Shown: positions 44,301 through 52,260 of the stretch, piece by piece
Layout of the letters: every line of letters starts with the position of its first letter
Position numbering within the stretch: the first letter of the stretch is position 1
Source: HXMU1420-13 sp965601825
GTDB lineage: Bacteria; Bacteroidota; Rhodothermia; Balneolales; Balneolaceae
Reading direction: 5' to 3'
Length of the DNA: 64,000 nucleotides
NCBI GenBank assembly: GCA_965601825.1
Contig: OZ271839.1
Span: 2,170,001 to 2,234,000, forward strand
Notes under the pieces: generated by a model
What the model saw: the letters and a program-made list of their open reading frames with translations, nothing else
The model's database searches: none
Told to the model about the DNA's origin: nothing
Program-made: the position numbers and the translations under genes

Positions 44301-46729
44301 CCCCGGTACACACACCGTTTGAGTCGCAAACTTTCACCTATGCTATGTGGATCAATCCGTTTGCCTTTGCGCTGCCGAATAAAACAGCAACATTCCTTTC
44401 AACACAACGAAATTTTGAAACAACAGGAGTTCTCTCCTTCATTAATTCTGATGGAAGGATTGGTACCTACATCAATAATGGAAACGGGAATAATCTTGCG
44501 GGTTTTCTTGGTCAATACCTGAATGTGGGTGAGTGGGTGCATTATGCATTTACTTACGATGGTAACCGACTTCAGACTTATTTGAATGGCCAGCCAACTG
44601 AAGGGCTGGACTTAGGAGCTACCGTAGTCTACAATGGATCAACACCTCTTGCTGTAGGTGGGAATAGCCGTCCAGAAAATGATTTCCGAGGAAAAATGGA
44701 TGAAGTACTATACTATGATCAGGCATTATCAGCAGCCGAAGTCGAGGCTATATACAACTCACAGGTTCCAACCGTTTTTGATAATACCAGTCTTTGGACC
44801 AGTGTTATCTCTACAGATGTAAATGGTAAATCGTCTTCTGCGGAATTTGGAACAACTCCAACTTCAACAGATGGATTCGACTCAGCACTTGATATTCCAC
44901 TTCCTCCAACACCGACGGGCGATTATATCCAGTTGTATTTCAGCCATCCTGAGTTTGGTGGAACACTAGGTGACAATTACCGATCAGATTATAAGGCATT
45001 CTCTGATTATGAGACTTCAAATACGAGTTGGGAATTAACGATGTATTCAACGTTCTCAGGTAGTGATACATTGATCTTTAGTCGACCTAATGGCTTTACA
45101 GAACCAATAAAAGTGATTGACGAAAATGGTACAGAATACATTAGCATGACCGGTAATTTGGAAGTCTATTACATTACTCAAGCCGGACAGACTCAGCTTT
45201 TTGATATCATTATTGGAGATATCTTCCCACCGGAAATCGAGTTAGGCACCATAATGGATGGCCCACAAATTTGGGACAAAACTTTCTCACGTACATTGAA
45301 CTGGACCGTAACTGATCCGTCTGGTATCACTAATATCACAACAGAAGTAAGTTATGATGGTGGAGCCAATTGGTCGGTAATATATTCAGGTCTGAATACC
45401 GGATATAATTTTATTCCTGACGCATCGATTATTCTGAATGAAGCCACTTTATTTAGAGTATCAGCGACCGATGGTGCTTCCGCAAATTTCACTAATTCTG
45501 CGACTATAACTGGTAGTAAGGTGATAACCATTGTTGATCCTACTCAAAACCTCGATTATCAGACGGGATGGCAAATGGTAGGTTCACCTTTTGCAGAAGA
45601 GATAGATCCTTCCTCTTTTATTACTGATGCCATTCGATATCGATGGAATACAGCCAGCTTCGAATATTTGCTTACCGATTCTTATCCAGCGAGAGAAGGA
45701 ATCTGGTTAGGAGCATATCAAAACGGGACGGACGTTCTAAGTGGAGTAGTAGGAGAGTCTGATACAACAATAACGGTTCGATCGGGCTGGAATATTGCCA
45801 CTGCACCTTTATTCCGAAATGTATCGGTTGACAGCATTACCGTATTTGATGGAATAAACTCCAGCACCTTTGCTGATGCGGTCTCAAACTTCTTGATTAC
45901 CTCACCACAAGGATATAATGGATCAGGCTATGAAGTGGCTTCCACACTGGAATACTTCTCCTCATACTGGTTAGGTGTTACTGTGGATTCTCTTGAGCTT
46001 ACATTGCCCATTCATGATATAGCTCCCGTTCTGAAACAAAATGCTATTGAACAGGATAGTCGATTGCTATTAACCGTTATCGATGGTAACTCTGAGCAGC
46101 TACTAGAAGTTCGAATAGGAGGGAATCCATCTCAACCTGCACCACCACCGGCTCCAAATGCATACCGGATAGGACTAATAGGGGAAAGCACAGTTTTAGG
46201 TAATCTTTACTCCCAATACTCTCTGAATAATGAAGATTTAAATGGAATTGAAATACCACTGTTGGTAGATGGACCAGAAAGAACTATCACTATTCAATGG
46301 AATATCACCGGATTTGATCAAGTACCAATTTCTCTAAAATCTGATGGAAATCAGCCTCTGGATGCCAAATCAGGTACTATTCAGTTATCCAGTTCAGATG
46401 TTAATTCCATGAAACTGGCATTCGGAGAATTTGCTGTAAATGCAGAGGAAGAATTCGGTAAACCAGTTGAATTTTCACTTGCACAAAACTATCCAAATCC
46501 GTTTAATCCAAGTACAAGTATTTCATTTGCTTTGCCACAAAATGGACGGGTTATTTTAGAGGTATTTAGTATAACTGGGCAGAAAGTGGGTACACTCGTA
46601 AATGAGACGCTAAACGCTGGGAACCACACTATTCAATTCAATGCATCTGGACTATCATCGGGGACTTATATCTACCGAATTCAGGCTGGGAATTTTGTGC
46701 AAACTAGAAAGATGGTGTTGGTTAAATAG
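41384..46729 (+). CDS. Giant surface protein: Kelch propeller, IPT/TIG, VCBS repeats, LamG, Por-type sorting domain
   Basis: A 1781-residue secreted protein (signal peptide 1-25). Residues 26-465 form about six Kelch-like modules with repeated LWKFDGTNWTWM.G, NIWLFGG and GTKG. Residues 466-555 form an IPT/TIG domain (PIAISQIFPEAAAAGSRVNIYGANFS). Residues 560-930 hold VCBS/FG-GAP repeats with calcium-loop motifs such as DLDGDGDED, DLNNDGLMD and DYDNDGDID. A LamG-like lectin domain follows (about 930-1130), then beta-rich modules. The last 85 residues are a type IX secretion sorting domain (YPNPFNPSTSISF, ending MVLVK). It is probably exported and anchored or released at the surface. A tripled half-site operator lies upstream. 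Confidence 0.93.
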   Translation: MHKKLQSIFLMALIWSLVWGSSVAQQTGYEWTWIGGSNTGNTSTFGTKGVSDPANIPGGGKTDMYTTDQAGNFWLFGGGNGSSVLWKYDGSGWAWMAGTSTDITGSGFYPDPVYGTKGIADPVNRPSVRSAGTIAADSQGNIWLFGGRGEDGNGSNNQNLNDLWKFDGTNWTWVSGSNIGNQFAVYGTKGVADPANVPGSRTDHVMWIDDQDNIWIFGGDGWASTTPNGGNANRLNDLWKFDGTNWTWMAGNNGYFQQGIFGTKGIAASNNTPGARYGAAGWTDDNGNLYLFGGISHGQVSATGSTSSLRAINDLWKFDGTNWTWLKGADTLASVGNYGLLGITDSANNPSARVNHSVTKLLSGDVIIFAGFGVENATGTFYRELSDVWKFDGTDWTWISGPNTGLEVPNFGSLGVTDPNNTPGARHSAAMWADQNSVYVFGGRANYGSSYPVFGVNDFWQGTFVEALGPIAISQIFPEAAAAGSRVNIYGANFSTTTTDQQVTISGVSATVIEAYDNYLVVEVPELTPGLKTVSVSRDGVTDDLINAFQFLIPSAANFESQSLLFSLNDVININSADIDLDGTMDLLTNSGAQQEVSVRFNTSIAPITFGSQSNIAIGIENHDVHPIDINDDGRQDFISSFITQNTPTSTDDRVQWIRNNAVDQSYNFDFTSFPITSSLLNGARDIYPVDLDGDGDEDILATSSVDGRITWYRNDNAHFDIAVNVTTNAPGVSCVHAADLNNDGLMDVLSGTGSNQTVSWYPNEGNGMFTQKIDIISGEQNVCTVVAADFDNDGYMDVLTHGDENILWFRNDGTGDFSDRRFVTDSFILPSEYKAADLDGDGDQDVIAASFDNGTIAWFQNLGDGRFSKAIEMPTTLDRAYTIDAADYDNDGDIDVIVGQRFASDGPGAYLFENTSISNSPIASYPFNGNSNDVSSNGYDLTPIGTPDLANDLGGNVDEAYFFNGESEFFEAPVHTPFESQTFTYAMWINPFAFALPNKTATFLSTQRNFETTGVLSFINSDGRIGTYINNGNGNNLAGFLGQYLNVGEWVHYAFTYDGNRLQTYLNGQPTEGLDLGATVVYNGSTPLAVGGNSRPENDFRGKMDEVLYYDQALSAAEVEAIYNSQVPTVFDNTSLWTSVISTDVNGKSSSAEFGTTPTSTDGFDSALDIPLPPTPTGDYIQLYFSHPEFGGTLGDNYRSDYKAFSDYETSNTSWELTMYSTFSGSDTLIFSRPNGFTEPIKVIDENGTEYISMTGNLEVYYITQAGQTQLFDIIIGDIFPPEIELGTIMDGPQIWDKTFSRTLNWTVTDPSGITNITTEVSYDGGANWSVIYSGLNTGYNFIPDASIILNEATLFRVSATDGASANFTNSATITGSKVITIVDPTQNLDYQTGWQMVGSPFAEEIDPSSFITDAIRYRWNTASFEYLLTDSYPAREGIWLGAYQNGTDVLSGVVGESDTTITVRSGWNIATAPLFRNVSVDSITVFDGINSSTFADAVSNFLITSPQGYNGSGYEVASTLEYFSSYWLGVTVDSLELTLPIHDIAPVLKQNAIEQDSRLLLTVIDGNSEQLLEVRIGGNPSQPAPPPAPNAYRIGLIGESTVLGNLYSQYSLNNEDLNGIEIPLLVDGPERTITIQWNITGFDQVPISLKSDGNQPLDAKSGTIQLSSSDVNSMKLAFGEFAVNAEEEFGKPVEFSLAQNYPNPFNPSTSISFALPQNGRVILEVFSITGQKVGTLVNETLNAGNHTIQFNASGLSSGTYIYRIQAGNFVQTRKMVLVK
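41863..42358 (+). repeat. Direct repeats inside the Kelch region
   Basis: A 39-40 base unit beginning AATGATTTATGGAAGTTTGA occurs at 41863-41902, 42088-42127 and 42320-42358. The second and third copies are identical over 39 bases; the first differs by two bases. A looser fourth copy is at 42541-42577. They encode NDLWKFDGTNWTW and mark recent duplication or gene conversion between Kelch modules. Confidence 0.9.
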
Positions 46730-46754
46730 TAATTAAATAAATTATACGTCATAC

Positions 46755-47156
46755 ATGAAATTTAGCATTAAAAATAATATTGAAAATCCTCCAGGAACTG
46801 GAATTGGTATAGAAGTTGGGTTTTTAGACCTATCAGCTAACTTTGTATTTCAAACTTATCAACCTGGTGATGTAATTATAGGTGATGAAAGTGAACAATT
46901 AATTGCACTATTGTTACCTCATGGAACACAATTTTCTTTTAAGCATAATAACCGCTTACATTTTGAATTTGTTCAAGTGAAACCAATTGATAGTAATCAC
47001 AATGGTAAGGATTCATATGTTTTTTTAATTCATATTGATTGGAATGAGCATATTAATCATCCCTCACAAGTAGGACATTTTGAAATAACAATAAGCGGTC
47101 CTGGTGGTGATGATGGTCAGGTTGGCAATCCTAATCCTAATAGGCCTTTTGGATAA
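46755..47156 (+). CDS. Small protein of unknown function
   Basis: A 133-residue protein with no signal peptide or membrane segment. The body is beta-rich and the tail is rich in Gly, Asp, Asn and Pro (GGDDGQVGNPNPNRPFG). I do not recognise the family. It starts 25 bases after the giant surface protein gene and is followed by a strong terminator, so it is probably the last gene of that transcript. Its bases are markedly AT-rich compared with the gene before it. Confidence 0.6.
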   Translation: MKFSIKNNIENPPGTGIGIEVGFLDLSANFVFQTYQPGDVIIGDESEQLIALLLPHGTQFSFKHNNRLHFEFVQVKPIDSNHNGKDSYVFLIHIDWNEHINHPSQVGHFEITISGPGGDDGQVGNPNPNRPFG

Positions 47157-47185
47157 ACTATTATTTCAATACACAATTTATGATA

Positions 47186-47215
47186 GAGGCTCTAATCAAT
47201 AGAGCCTCATTTTTT
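47186..47215 (+). terminator. Intrinsic terminator abutting the kinase start codon
   Basis: GAGGCTCT and AGAGCCTC form a perfect 8-bp stem around a 7-base loop, followed by six T at 47210-47215. The ATG at 47216 follows with no gap. It should end the transcript of the genes before it, but also lies where the kinase's ribosome site would be. Confidence 0.85.
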
Positions 47216-50128
47216 ATGTTTGTGCCAAAACTTTTCTCGATTCTACTATTAAATATAATCTTAATTAGTGTATGTCTTGCTCAGATTAATTTTCCTAACG
47301 CTGGAAGGCCTCATATTCAAAATTTCACTGTCGAAGATTATAATGGTTTTGTTCAAAGTTGGGGGTTTTCTCAAGATGACAACGGATTGATTTATATTGC
47401 GAATCAGCTGAGTGTTCTTCAATATAAAGGCACTAAATGGAACACTATTTCAATTACAAATAATAGAGCGATAAGCACAACAAGTCATAGTGAAGTTATT
47501 TATGTAGGTGGTAATGATGAATTTGGTTATTTAATAAATTCTTCTAGTGAAACATCTGCTTCCGCTGAGTTTTTTTCACTACGTGGATTAATAAGCGATT
47601 CGGTTTCAATAGGTTCTATTTGGGAAGTTATTGGTAGGGGTAATAAGGTTTATTTTAGGTCAGATAATTATTTAATAGCCTATAACATTGAAGATCTATC
47701 TGTCGAATATTGGCAACCAGAAATAAGGTTTTCTTATTTATTTGAATTAGATAATAAACTTTATGTGCGAAGTGCTATTGATGGTGTATTTGAGGTTGAC
47801 AGTTTAGGATTGATCAGAACTGATTGGGGCGAAAAGTTTGCCGAAAATCCAATCATTGCTGCTTTAAATACTGATGAAATATCTATCCTATGTGATTTAG
47901 AAGCATGCTTTTCCTTACAAGATGGTAAACTCAGTGATTTTATTTTTGAATCAATGGATTATCTATTAGAACATGACATAGATGAGGGTATTGGTTTAAC
48001 TGATGGAACAATATTATTTGCAACCTGGAGTGGTGGTATAGTCCATTATGACAAAAATGGGAATTTGATACAGATAATTGATGAATCAAATGGTCTGGTA
48101 AACAATACTGTTTATGGATTGTTTGAGGATAAGTTAGGGGCAGTTTGGGTAGCAACAATTAATGGTATATCTAAGCTTAATCTTCATCTACCATTTCAAA
48201 TTTATGATAATAGTGCGGGCATTGAGTCGTTTATAAATGATATTATTGAATTTGATGGAAGACTATATGTAGCTAATACATCTACAGGTATTTACTCTAT
48301 GGATAAAGATTCAGCTACTTTTAGTCTAATAAAGACCGGTTCTGGTTGTGCTGAATTATCAATATTAGTCAAAAATCTATATACCATATGTGATGGTTTA
48401 CTTTATAGGATAGATGACATAAATCTGACAGAAATTGATTTATCAGGACTAACGCTTTCAGTAATAGAATTATATAAAGAACCAGATATTATTTTTATTG
48501 GAAATAACTTAAACCAAACCATAGCAAGAATAAACAAAGATGAAATTGAGGTTCTTGCAACAGTTGATGCAGTAGAAGAAGACATCAACTCAATTATAAT
48601 TGATCAAGAACAAAACATATGGCTTGGTACTACTGCAAATGGACTTATTAAACTACGAGTTGATATAACTATTGATGGAAATGTAATAACATCAAAAGAA
48701 ACATATTTTTCAGATTTAGAAAATAGAGGCTCTAGCAAGAGGGTTTATGTTACTTCAATAAATTCTGAGCCAGCTTTTCTTACATGGGGTGCCGGAATTC
48801 AACGTTATGACAAGATAAAAAAAGTAATGTATCAGGATTTAGCTTTTGGGGAATTATTGTCAGATACGTCTAGGCAATATTTTATTGCAGATGAGAGTAA
48901 GAATGGAAGTGTGTTTATTCGTAGCGGTGGGGAATTTCAATTTGCTGAAAAAATTGGTGAAGATGAATACCATGTAAAAAGTGATGTGCTTGACTTTATT
49001 GAAGATGGGCAATTTACAACCATGTATTCAGATAGCAGGGAAATATTATGGCTTGGAGTAGATGAATCATTAATTCGATATGATAGAAATCAACAATTTA
49101 AATTGGATCAAAATTTTCATGTTAGCATCGATGAGGTGCTTGTGAATGCTGATTCTTTAATTAATGGTGGAAGCAATAAAGAGTTTGATGTTATTAAATA
49201 TGATAATAACGAGATACGATTTACTTTTTCAGCAGCAAGTTTAGATGCACCTGAAAGAACTGAGTTTAGAGTAAAGCTGGATGGTATGGAAGAAGAATGG
49301 GGTAGATGGAGTACTGAATCAACCAAAGACTATACGAACATACGTGAAGGTGACTATGAATTTATTGTCGAAGCTAGGGATGTATATGGAATAATAAATA
49401 GTTCTGAACCTTTTTCTTTCTCAGTCCTTCCACCATGGTATCGTACATGGTGGGCGTATTTACTTTATCTGATTGGATTCAGTGGTTTGGCTTATTCCAG
49501 TCATAGGATCAGAGTGAATCAATTATTAAAAGTAGAACGAATGCGGACCAAAATTGCCTCTGATTTACATGATGAAGTGAGTGCGACATTAACAGGTATA
49601 ACCTATTTCGCTGAGGCTGTTAAGACCGACCCGGATCAACAGAAAAAAACACATTTTGTGAATCTCATCTCAGAAAGTGCCGGGGATGCGAAAGAGAAAA
49701 TCACAGATATCGTATGGTCTATTACACCAGAGAATGACGATTGGGAGTTATTCTTAACAAAATGCCGTAGATATGCCTCCGATTTACTTGAAAGCAAAGA
49801 TCTGAACTATGAACTCAAGATCGCAGAATCCATTCCGGGTAAATTGAATATGAATACTCGTCAACATTTATGGATGATATTTAAAGAGACTCTAACCAAT
49901 GCTGTACGTCATTCTGGTGCAACTCGATTGGATGTCATCATGGATGTTGAAGAAGGGGTATTTAAAATGATCATCCAGGATAATGGAGAAGGGTTCGATA
50001 TCTCTTCCAAGAAATTTGGGAATGGATTGAACAACATCAGAAAAAGGGCAGAGCATATAAAAGCTCATCTAGAACTCGATTCTGAGACTGGAATGGGAAC
50101 TCGCTGGAGATTAGAACTTAAATTATAA
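47216..50128 (+). CDS. Hybrid-free sensor histidine kinase with reg_prop propeller and Y_Y_Y domain
   Basis: A 970-residue kinase from the ATG at 47216, which begins directly with a signal peptide (MFVPKLFSILLLNIILISVCLAQ). An ATG at 47180 is in frame, but it would place a terminator hairpin inside the coding sequence. The periplasmic part is a two-component-regulator propeller (about 30-640) with reg_prop-like units such as IWLGTTANGLIKL, followed by a Y_Y_Y domain (about 640-730). One helix lies at about 745-765. Then comes a HisKA_3 domain (ASDLHDEVSATLTGI, His785) and an ATPase domain with TNAVRHSGA and NGLNNIRKRAEHI. Its partner is the NarL-type regulator just downstream. Confidence 0.92.
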   Translation: MFVPKLFSILLLNIILISVCLAQINFPNAGRPHIQNFTVEDYNGFVQSWGFSQDDNGLIYIANQLSVLQYKGTKWNTISITNNRAISTTSHSEVIYVGGNDEFGYLINSSSETSASAEFFSLRGLISDSVSIGSIWEVIGRGNKVYFRSDNYLIAYNIEDLSVEYWQPEIRFSYLFELDNKLYVRSAIDGVFEVDSLGLIRTDWGEKFAENPIIAALNTDEISILCDLEACFSLQDGKLSDFIFESMDYLLEHDIDEGIGLTDGTILFATWSGGIVHYDKNGNLIQIIDESNGLVNNTVYGLFEDKLGAVWVATINGISKLNLHLPFQIYDNSAGIESFINDIIEFDGRLYVANTSTGIYSMDKDSATFSLIKTGSGCAELSILVKNLYTICDGLLYRIDDINLTEIDLSGLTLSVIELYKEPDIIFIGNNLNQTIARINKDEIEVLATVDAVEEDINSIIIDQEQNIWLGTTANGLIKLRVDITIDGNVITSKETYFSDLENRGSSKRVYVTSINSEPAFLTWGAGIQRYDKIKKVMYQDLAFGELLSDTSRQYFIADESKNGSVFIRSGGEFQFAEKIGEDEYHVKSDVLDFIEDGQFTTMYSDSREILWLGVDESLIRYDRNQQFKLDQNFHVSIDEVLVNADSLINGGSNKEFDVIKYDNNEIRFTFSAASLDAPERTEFRVKLDGMEEEWGRWSTESTKDYTNIREGDYEFIVEARDVYGIINSSEPFSFSVLPPWYRTWWAYLLYLIGFSGLAYSSHRIRVNQLLKVERMRTKIASDLHDEVSATLTGITYFAEAVKTDPDQQKKTHFVNLISESAGDAKEKITDIVWSITPENDDWELFLTKCRRYASDLLESKDLNYELKIAESIPGKLNMNTRQHLWMIFKETLTNAVRHSGATRLDVIMDVEEGVFKMIIQDNGEGFDISSKKFGNGLNNIRKRAEHIKAHLELDSETGMGTRWRLELKL

Positions 50129-50146
50129 ACCACATAGCTGTGTAGT
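50129..50146. promoter_or_regulatory. Dyad before the response regulator, matching the Kelch-gene operator
   Basis: ACCACATA, GC, TGTGTAGT starts directly after the kinase stop codon. The right half, read on the other strand, is ACTACACA and matches the left half at 6 of 8 positions; the left half is identical to the unit at 41309-41316. Its centre is about 44 bases upstream of the -7-like box at 50181, a usual place for an activator. Confidence 0.5.
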
Positions 50147-50180
50147 TACTTGGTGCGAACCATTGTCTATTCTTCTAATG

Positions 50181-50188
50181 TACTTTTG
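50181..50188 (+). promoter_or_regulatory. TAnnTTTG -7-like box before the response regulator
   Basis: TACTTTTG matches TAnnTTTG. A TTG at 50163-50165 is 15 bases upstream. The box lies 129 bases before the preferred start codon and 35 bases after the dyad at 50129-50146. Confidence 0.45.
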
Positions 50189-50304
50189 AACATAGAAGAT
50201 GAAAACAGGTGCTCAGGTTTTTGAACTAACTTGAGTTCATTACATTACTCAAGCCAATGAATACACTACTTTTAGATTATCCAACAAACCAGACTCAAAC
50301 TTAT

Positions 50305-50319
50305 AAGGAGACCGCGTTG
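50305..50319 (+). promoter_or_regulatory. Strong ribosome-binding site with TTG start of the response regulator
   Basis: AAGGAG at 50305-50310 lies 6 bases before TTG at 50317. Such a complete Shine-Dalgarno is rare in this window. It decides for the TTG start, which puts the receiver domain's first strand (IKVLIVEDN) at residue 2. Confidence 0.7.
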
Positions 50320-50952
50320 ATTAAAGTTTTAATTGTCGAAGACAACAAATACATGCGTGAAGGATGGCAAACTTTCATCGATTATGATAAAGACCTAGTG
50401 GTTCTGGATAGTTTTGTTTCTTGTGAAGATGCCTTGGCATCAAAAGAACTAAAAAAAGCAGATGTAATCATTATGGATATCGGCTTACCAGGAATGAGCG
50501 GAATAGAAGGTGTTAAAGCAGTAAAGGCTTTACATCCAGATGTACACATCATAATGGCTACGGTTCATGATGATAACGAACATATCTTTGATGCGATTAA
50601 AGCCGGCGCCGTTGGCTACCTAATGAAGAAAGTGACTCCAGATGAGTTAGTGGCTGCAATTAAAGATGCAAACGAGGGTGGATCGCCTATAACGCCAAAT
50701 ATAGCCCGTAAAATAATTGCGAAGATGCATGCGCCTGTTCTGCCAGATGATGAACGTTTAACGGAGCGTGAATTGGAAATTCTCCAGGAACTGGCAACAG
50801 GAAAGTCTTATGCAGCAATAGGCAAGAGTATCTTTTTATCAGTCGACGGAGTTCGACATCACATTCGAAAAATTTATCAGAAACTACAGGTTAATTCTCG
50901 AACAGAAGCGGTTAGCAAAGGCATTCTAAAAAGATTGATTGAGCCGGAATAA
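50317..50952 (+). CDS. NarL/FixJ-family response regulator
   Basis: A 211-residue regulator from the TTG at 50317. A longer frame from ATG 50257 would add 20 residues of no family pattern. The receiver domain has E8/D9, the phosphoacceptor D54 in VIIMDIGLPGMSG, T83-like MATVHDDNE and K104-like LMKKVTPDEL. The C-terminal LuxR-type HTH (about 148-205) reads LTERELEILQELATGKSYAAIGKSIFLSVDGVRHHIRKIYQKLQV. It is paired with the reg_prop kinase upstream and probably binds the half-sites at 50129 and 41301. It ends immediately at the end of the convergent permease gene. Confidence 0.93.
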   Translation: MIKVLIVEDNKYMREGWQTFIDYDKDLVVLDSFVSCEDALASKELKKADVIIMDIGLPGMSGIEGVKAVKALHPDVHIIMATVHDDNEHIFDAIKAGAVGYLMKKVTPDELVAAIKDANEGGSPITPNIARKIIAKMHAPVLPDDERLTERELEILQELATGKSYAAIGKSIFLSVDGVRHHIRKIYQKLQVNSRTEAVSKGILKRLIEPE

Positions 50953-52176
50953 TTATCGTCCGTAGGCAATCACTTTGAGAGGATCAGTTTTAGCTGCAAT
51001 TCTTGCTGGTAACCAACTTGCTAATGCACATAATGTAATAGTAACTACTGAAGTAGTGATGAAATCGAAGAATCGGAGCTCAACCGGTGCATGACTCATA
51101 TAATAGTTTTCTTCTGAAAGCGGAATGAGCTGATATTCTAATTGGAGATAGGCAAAAAGAAGGGAAATAGTTATTCCTATTACTAATCCAATTCCTGCTA
51201 CGAAAACTCCTTCAAGTAAGAATACTTTCCGTATTAAAGATGATTTGCCGCCTATAGTTTTAAGAATCCCAATGTCTTTAGTACGTTCAAGAACCATCAT
51301 CAAAACTGCACCAATCAAATTGAAAGCAGCTACGATTATCATTACGCTGATTACAAGGGGAATCATATTTTCTTGAAGCTCAACCCAGGCAAAGATATTA
51401 CCATAACGAGCATTGATGGTTTCTTGATAGTAGGGAAAGCTTAATTGGGCATCTAAATATTCATCAAAACTCTCAATCTGTTCATAATCCACGAGTTTTA
51501 GTTCAACCGCATGAGCTTCTTTATCACCGAGTGAGAACAATTTTTGTGCATATCTTCGATCAGCAATTGCATATAGTTCATCGAATAAATCGACTCCGGT
51601 TTCATAAATACCGGTTAACCTAAATTGTTGGATTTCAGGTGAATTAATAAGGCTTGGAACACCTTTAATGGTATAAATGGTAACTATGCTACCGATGTCA
51701 GCCTGCAGCAATTGTACCAGATCAGCTCCAAGAATGACACCGGGAAATCCTGTTGAATCAACACTCAGATCAAATTCACCATCTGACAAGTAATCTTGAA
51801 AAGCGGATATAGTTGGATCTGAAATGCCCTTCAAAATAGTCCCACTAATACCATTTCTATTTTGAATCATTACCTGACCTTCACTTACCACTTGCTTTGA
51901 TTCAATTTCTTCAAATCGATCAAGAAATGTATAAAGTGTATCAGCACGAAAAAGGGGCTGATCAGTAAAAGTAGTTACCGTGATATGTGGCGCGAATCCC
52001 AGAATCTTATCATTTATGGTTGATTTAAAACCATGAACGATGGAAAGAGCAATTAAAAGTCCGGCTGATCCAATAGCCACTCCGGTTATTGCCATTGTTT
52101 TAATAAACGACAAAAACTTAGCACCCTTACGGGTTCCTTTAAAATATCGGTAGGCTAAGTAGGATTCGAACTTCAT
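50953..52176 (-). CDS. LolC/LolE-family ABC transporter permease
   Basis: A 407-residue FtsX-like permease. The start at 52176 (MKFESYLAYRYFKGTRKGAKFLSFIKTMAITGVAIG) matches the family better than the longer frame from 52200. The first helix is at about 20-45. A large periplasmic domain follows, then three C-terminal helices with the FtsX signature (LIGAVLMMVLERTKDIGILKTIGGKSSLIRKVFLLEGVFVAGIGLVIG). LolCDE releases lipoproteins from the inner membrane for transfer to LolA. The ATPase gene is not adjacent. It is tail to tail with the response regulator with no gap. Confidence 0.9.
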   Translation of the reverse strand: MKFESYLAYRYFKGTRKGAKFLSFIKTMAITGVAIGSAGLLIALSIVHGFKSTINDKILGFAPHITVTTFTDQPLFRADTLYTFLDRFEEIESKQVVSEGQVMIQNRNGISGTILKGISDPTISAFQDYLSDGEFDLSVDSTGFPGVILGADLVQLLQADIGSIVTIYTIKGVPSLINSPEIQQFRLTGIYETGVDLFDELYAIADRRYAQKLFSLGDKEAHAVELKLVDYEQIESFDEYLDAQLSFPYYQETINARYGNIFAWVELQENMIPLVISVMIIVAAFNLIGAVLMMVLERTKDIGILKTIGGKSSLIRKVFLLEGVFVAGIGLVIGITISLLFAYLQLEYQLIPLSEENYYMSHAPVELRFFDFITTSVVTITLCALASWLPARIAAKTDPLKVIAYGR

Positions 52177-52260
52177 TTTGCAATATTCAATAAACAACAA
52201 GAAATAACCAATCTACATCGGCTGTTCTGTTGTTCATTGAGTGTTGAATATTGAATGTTT

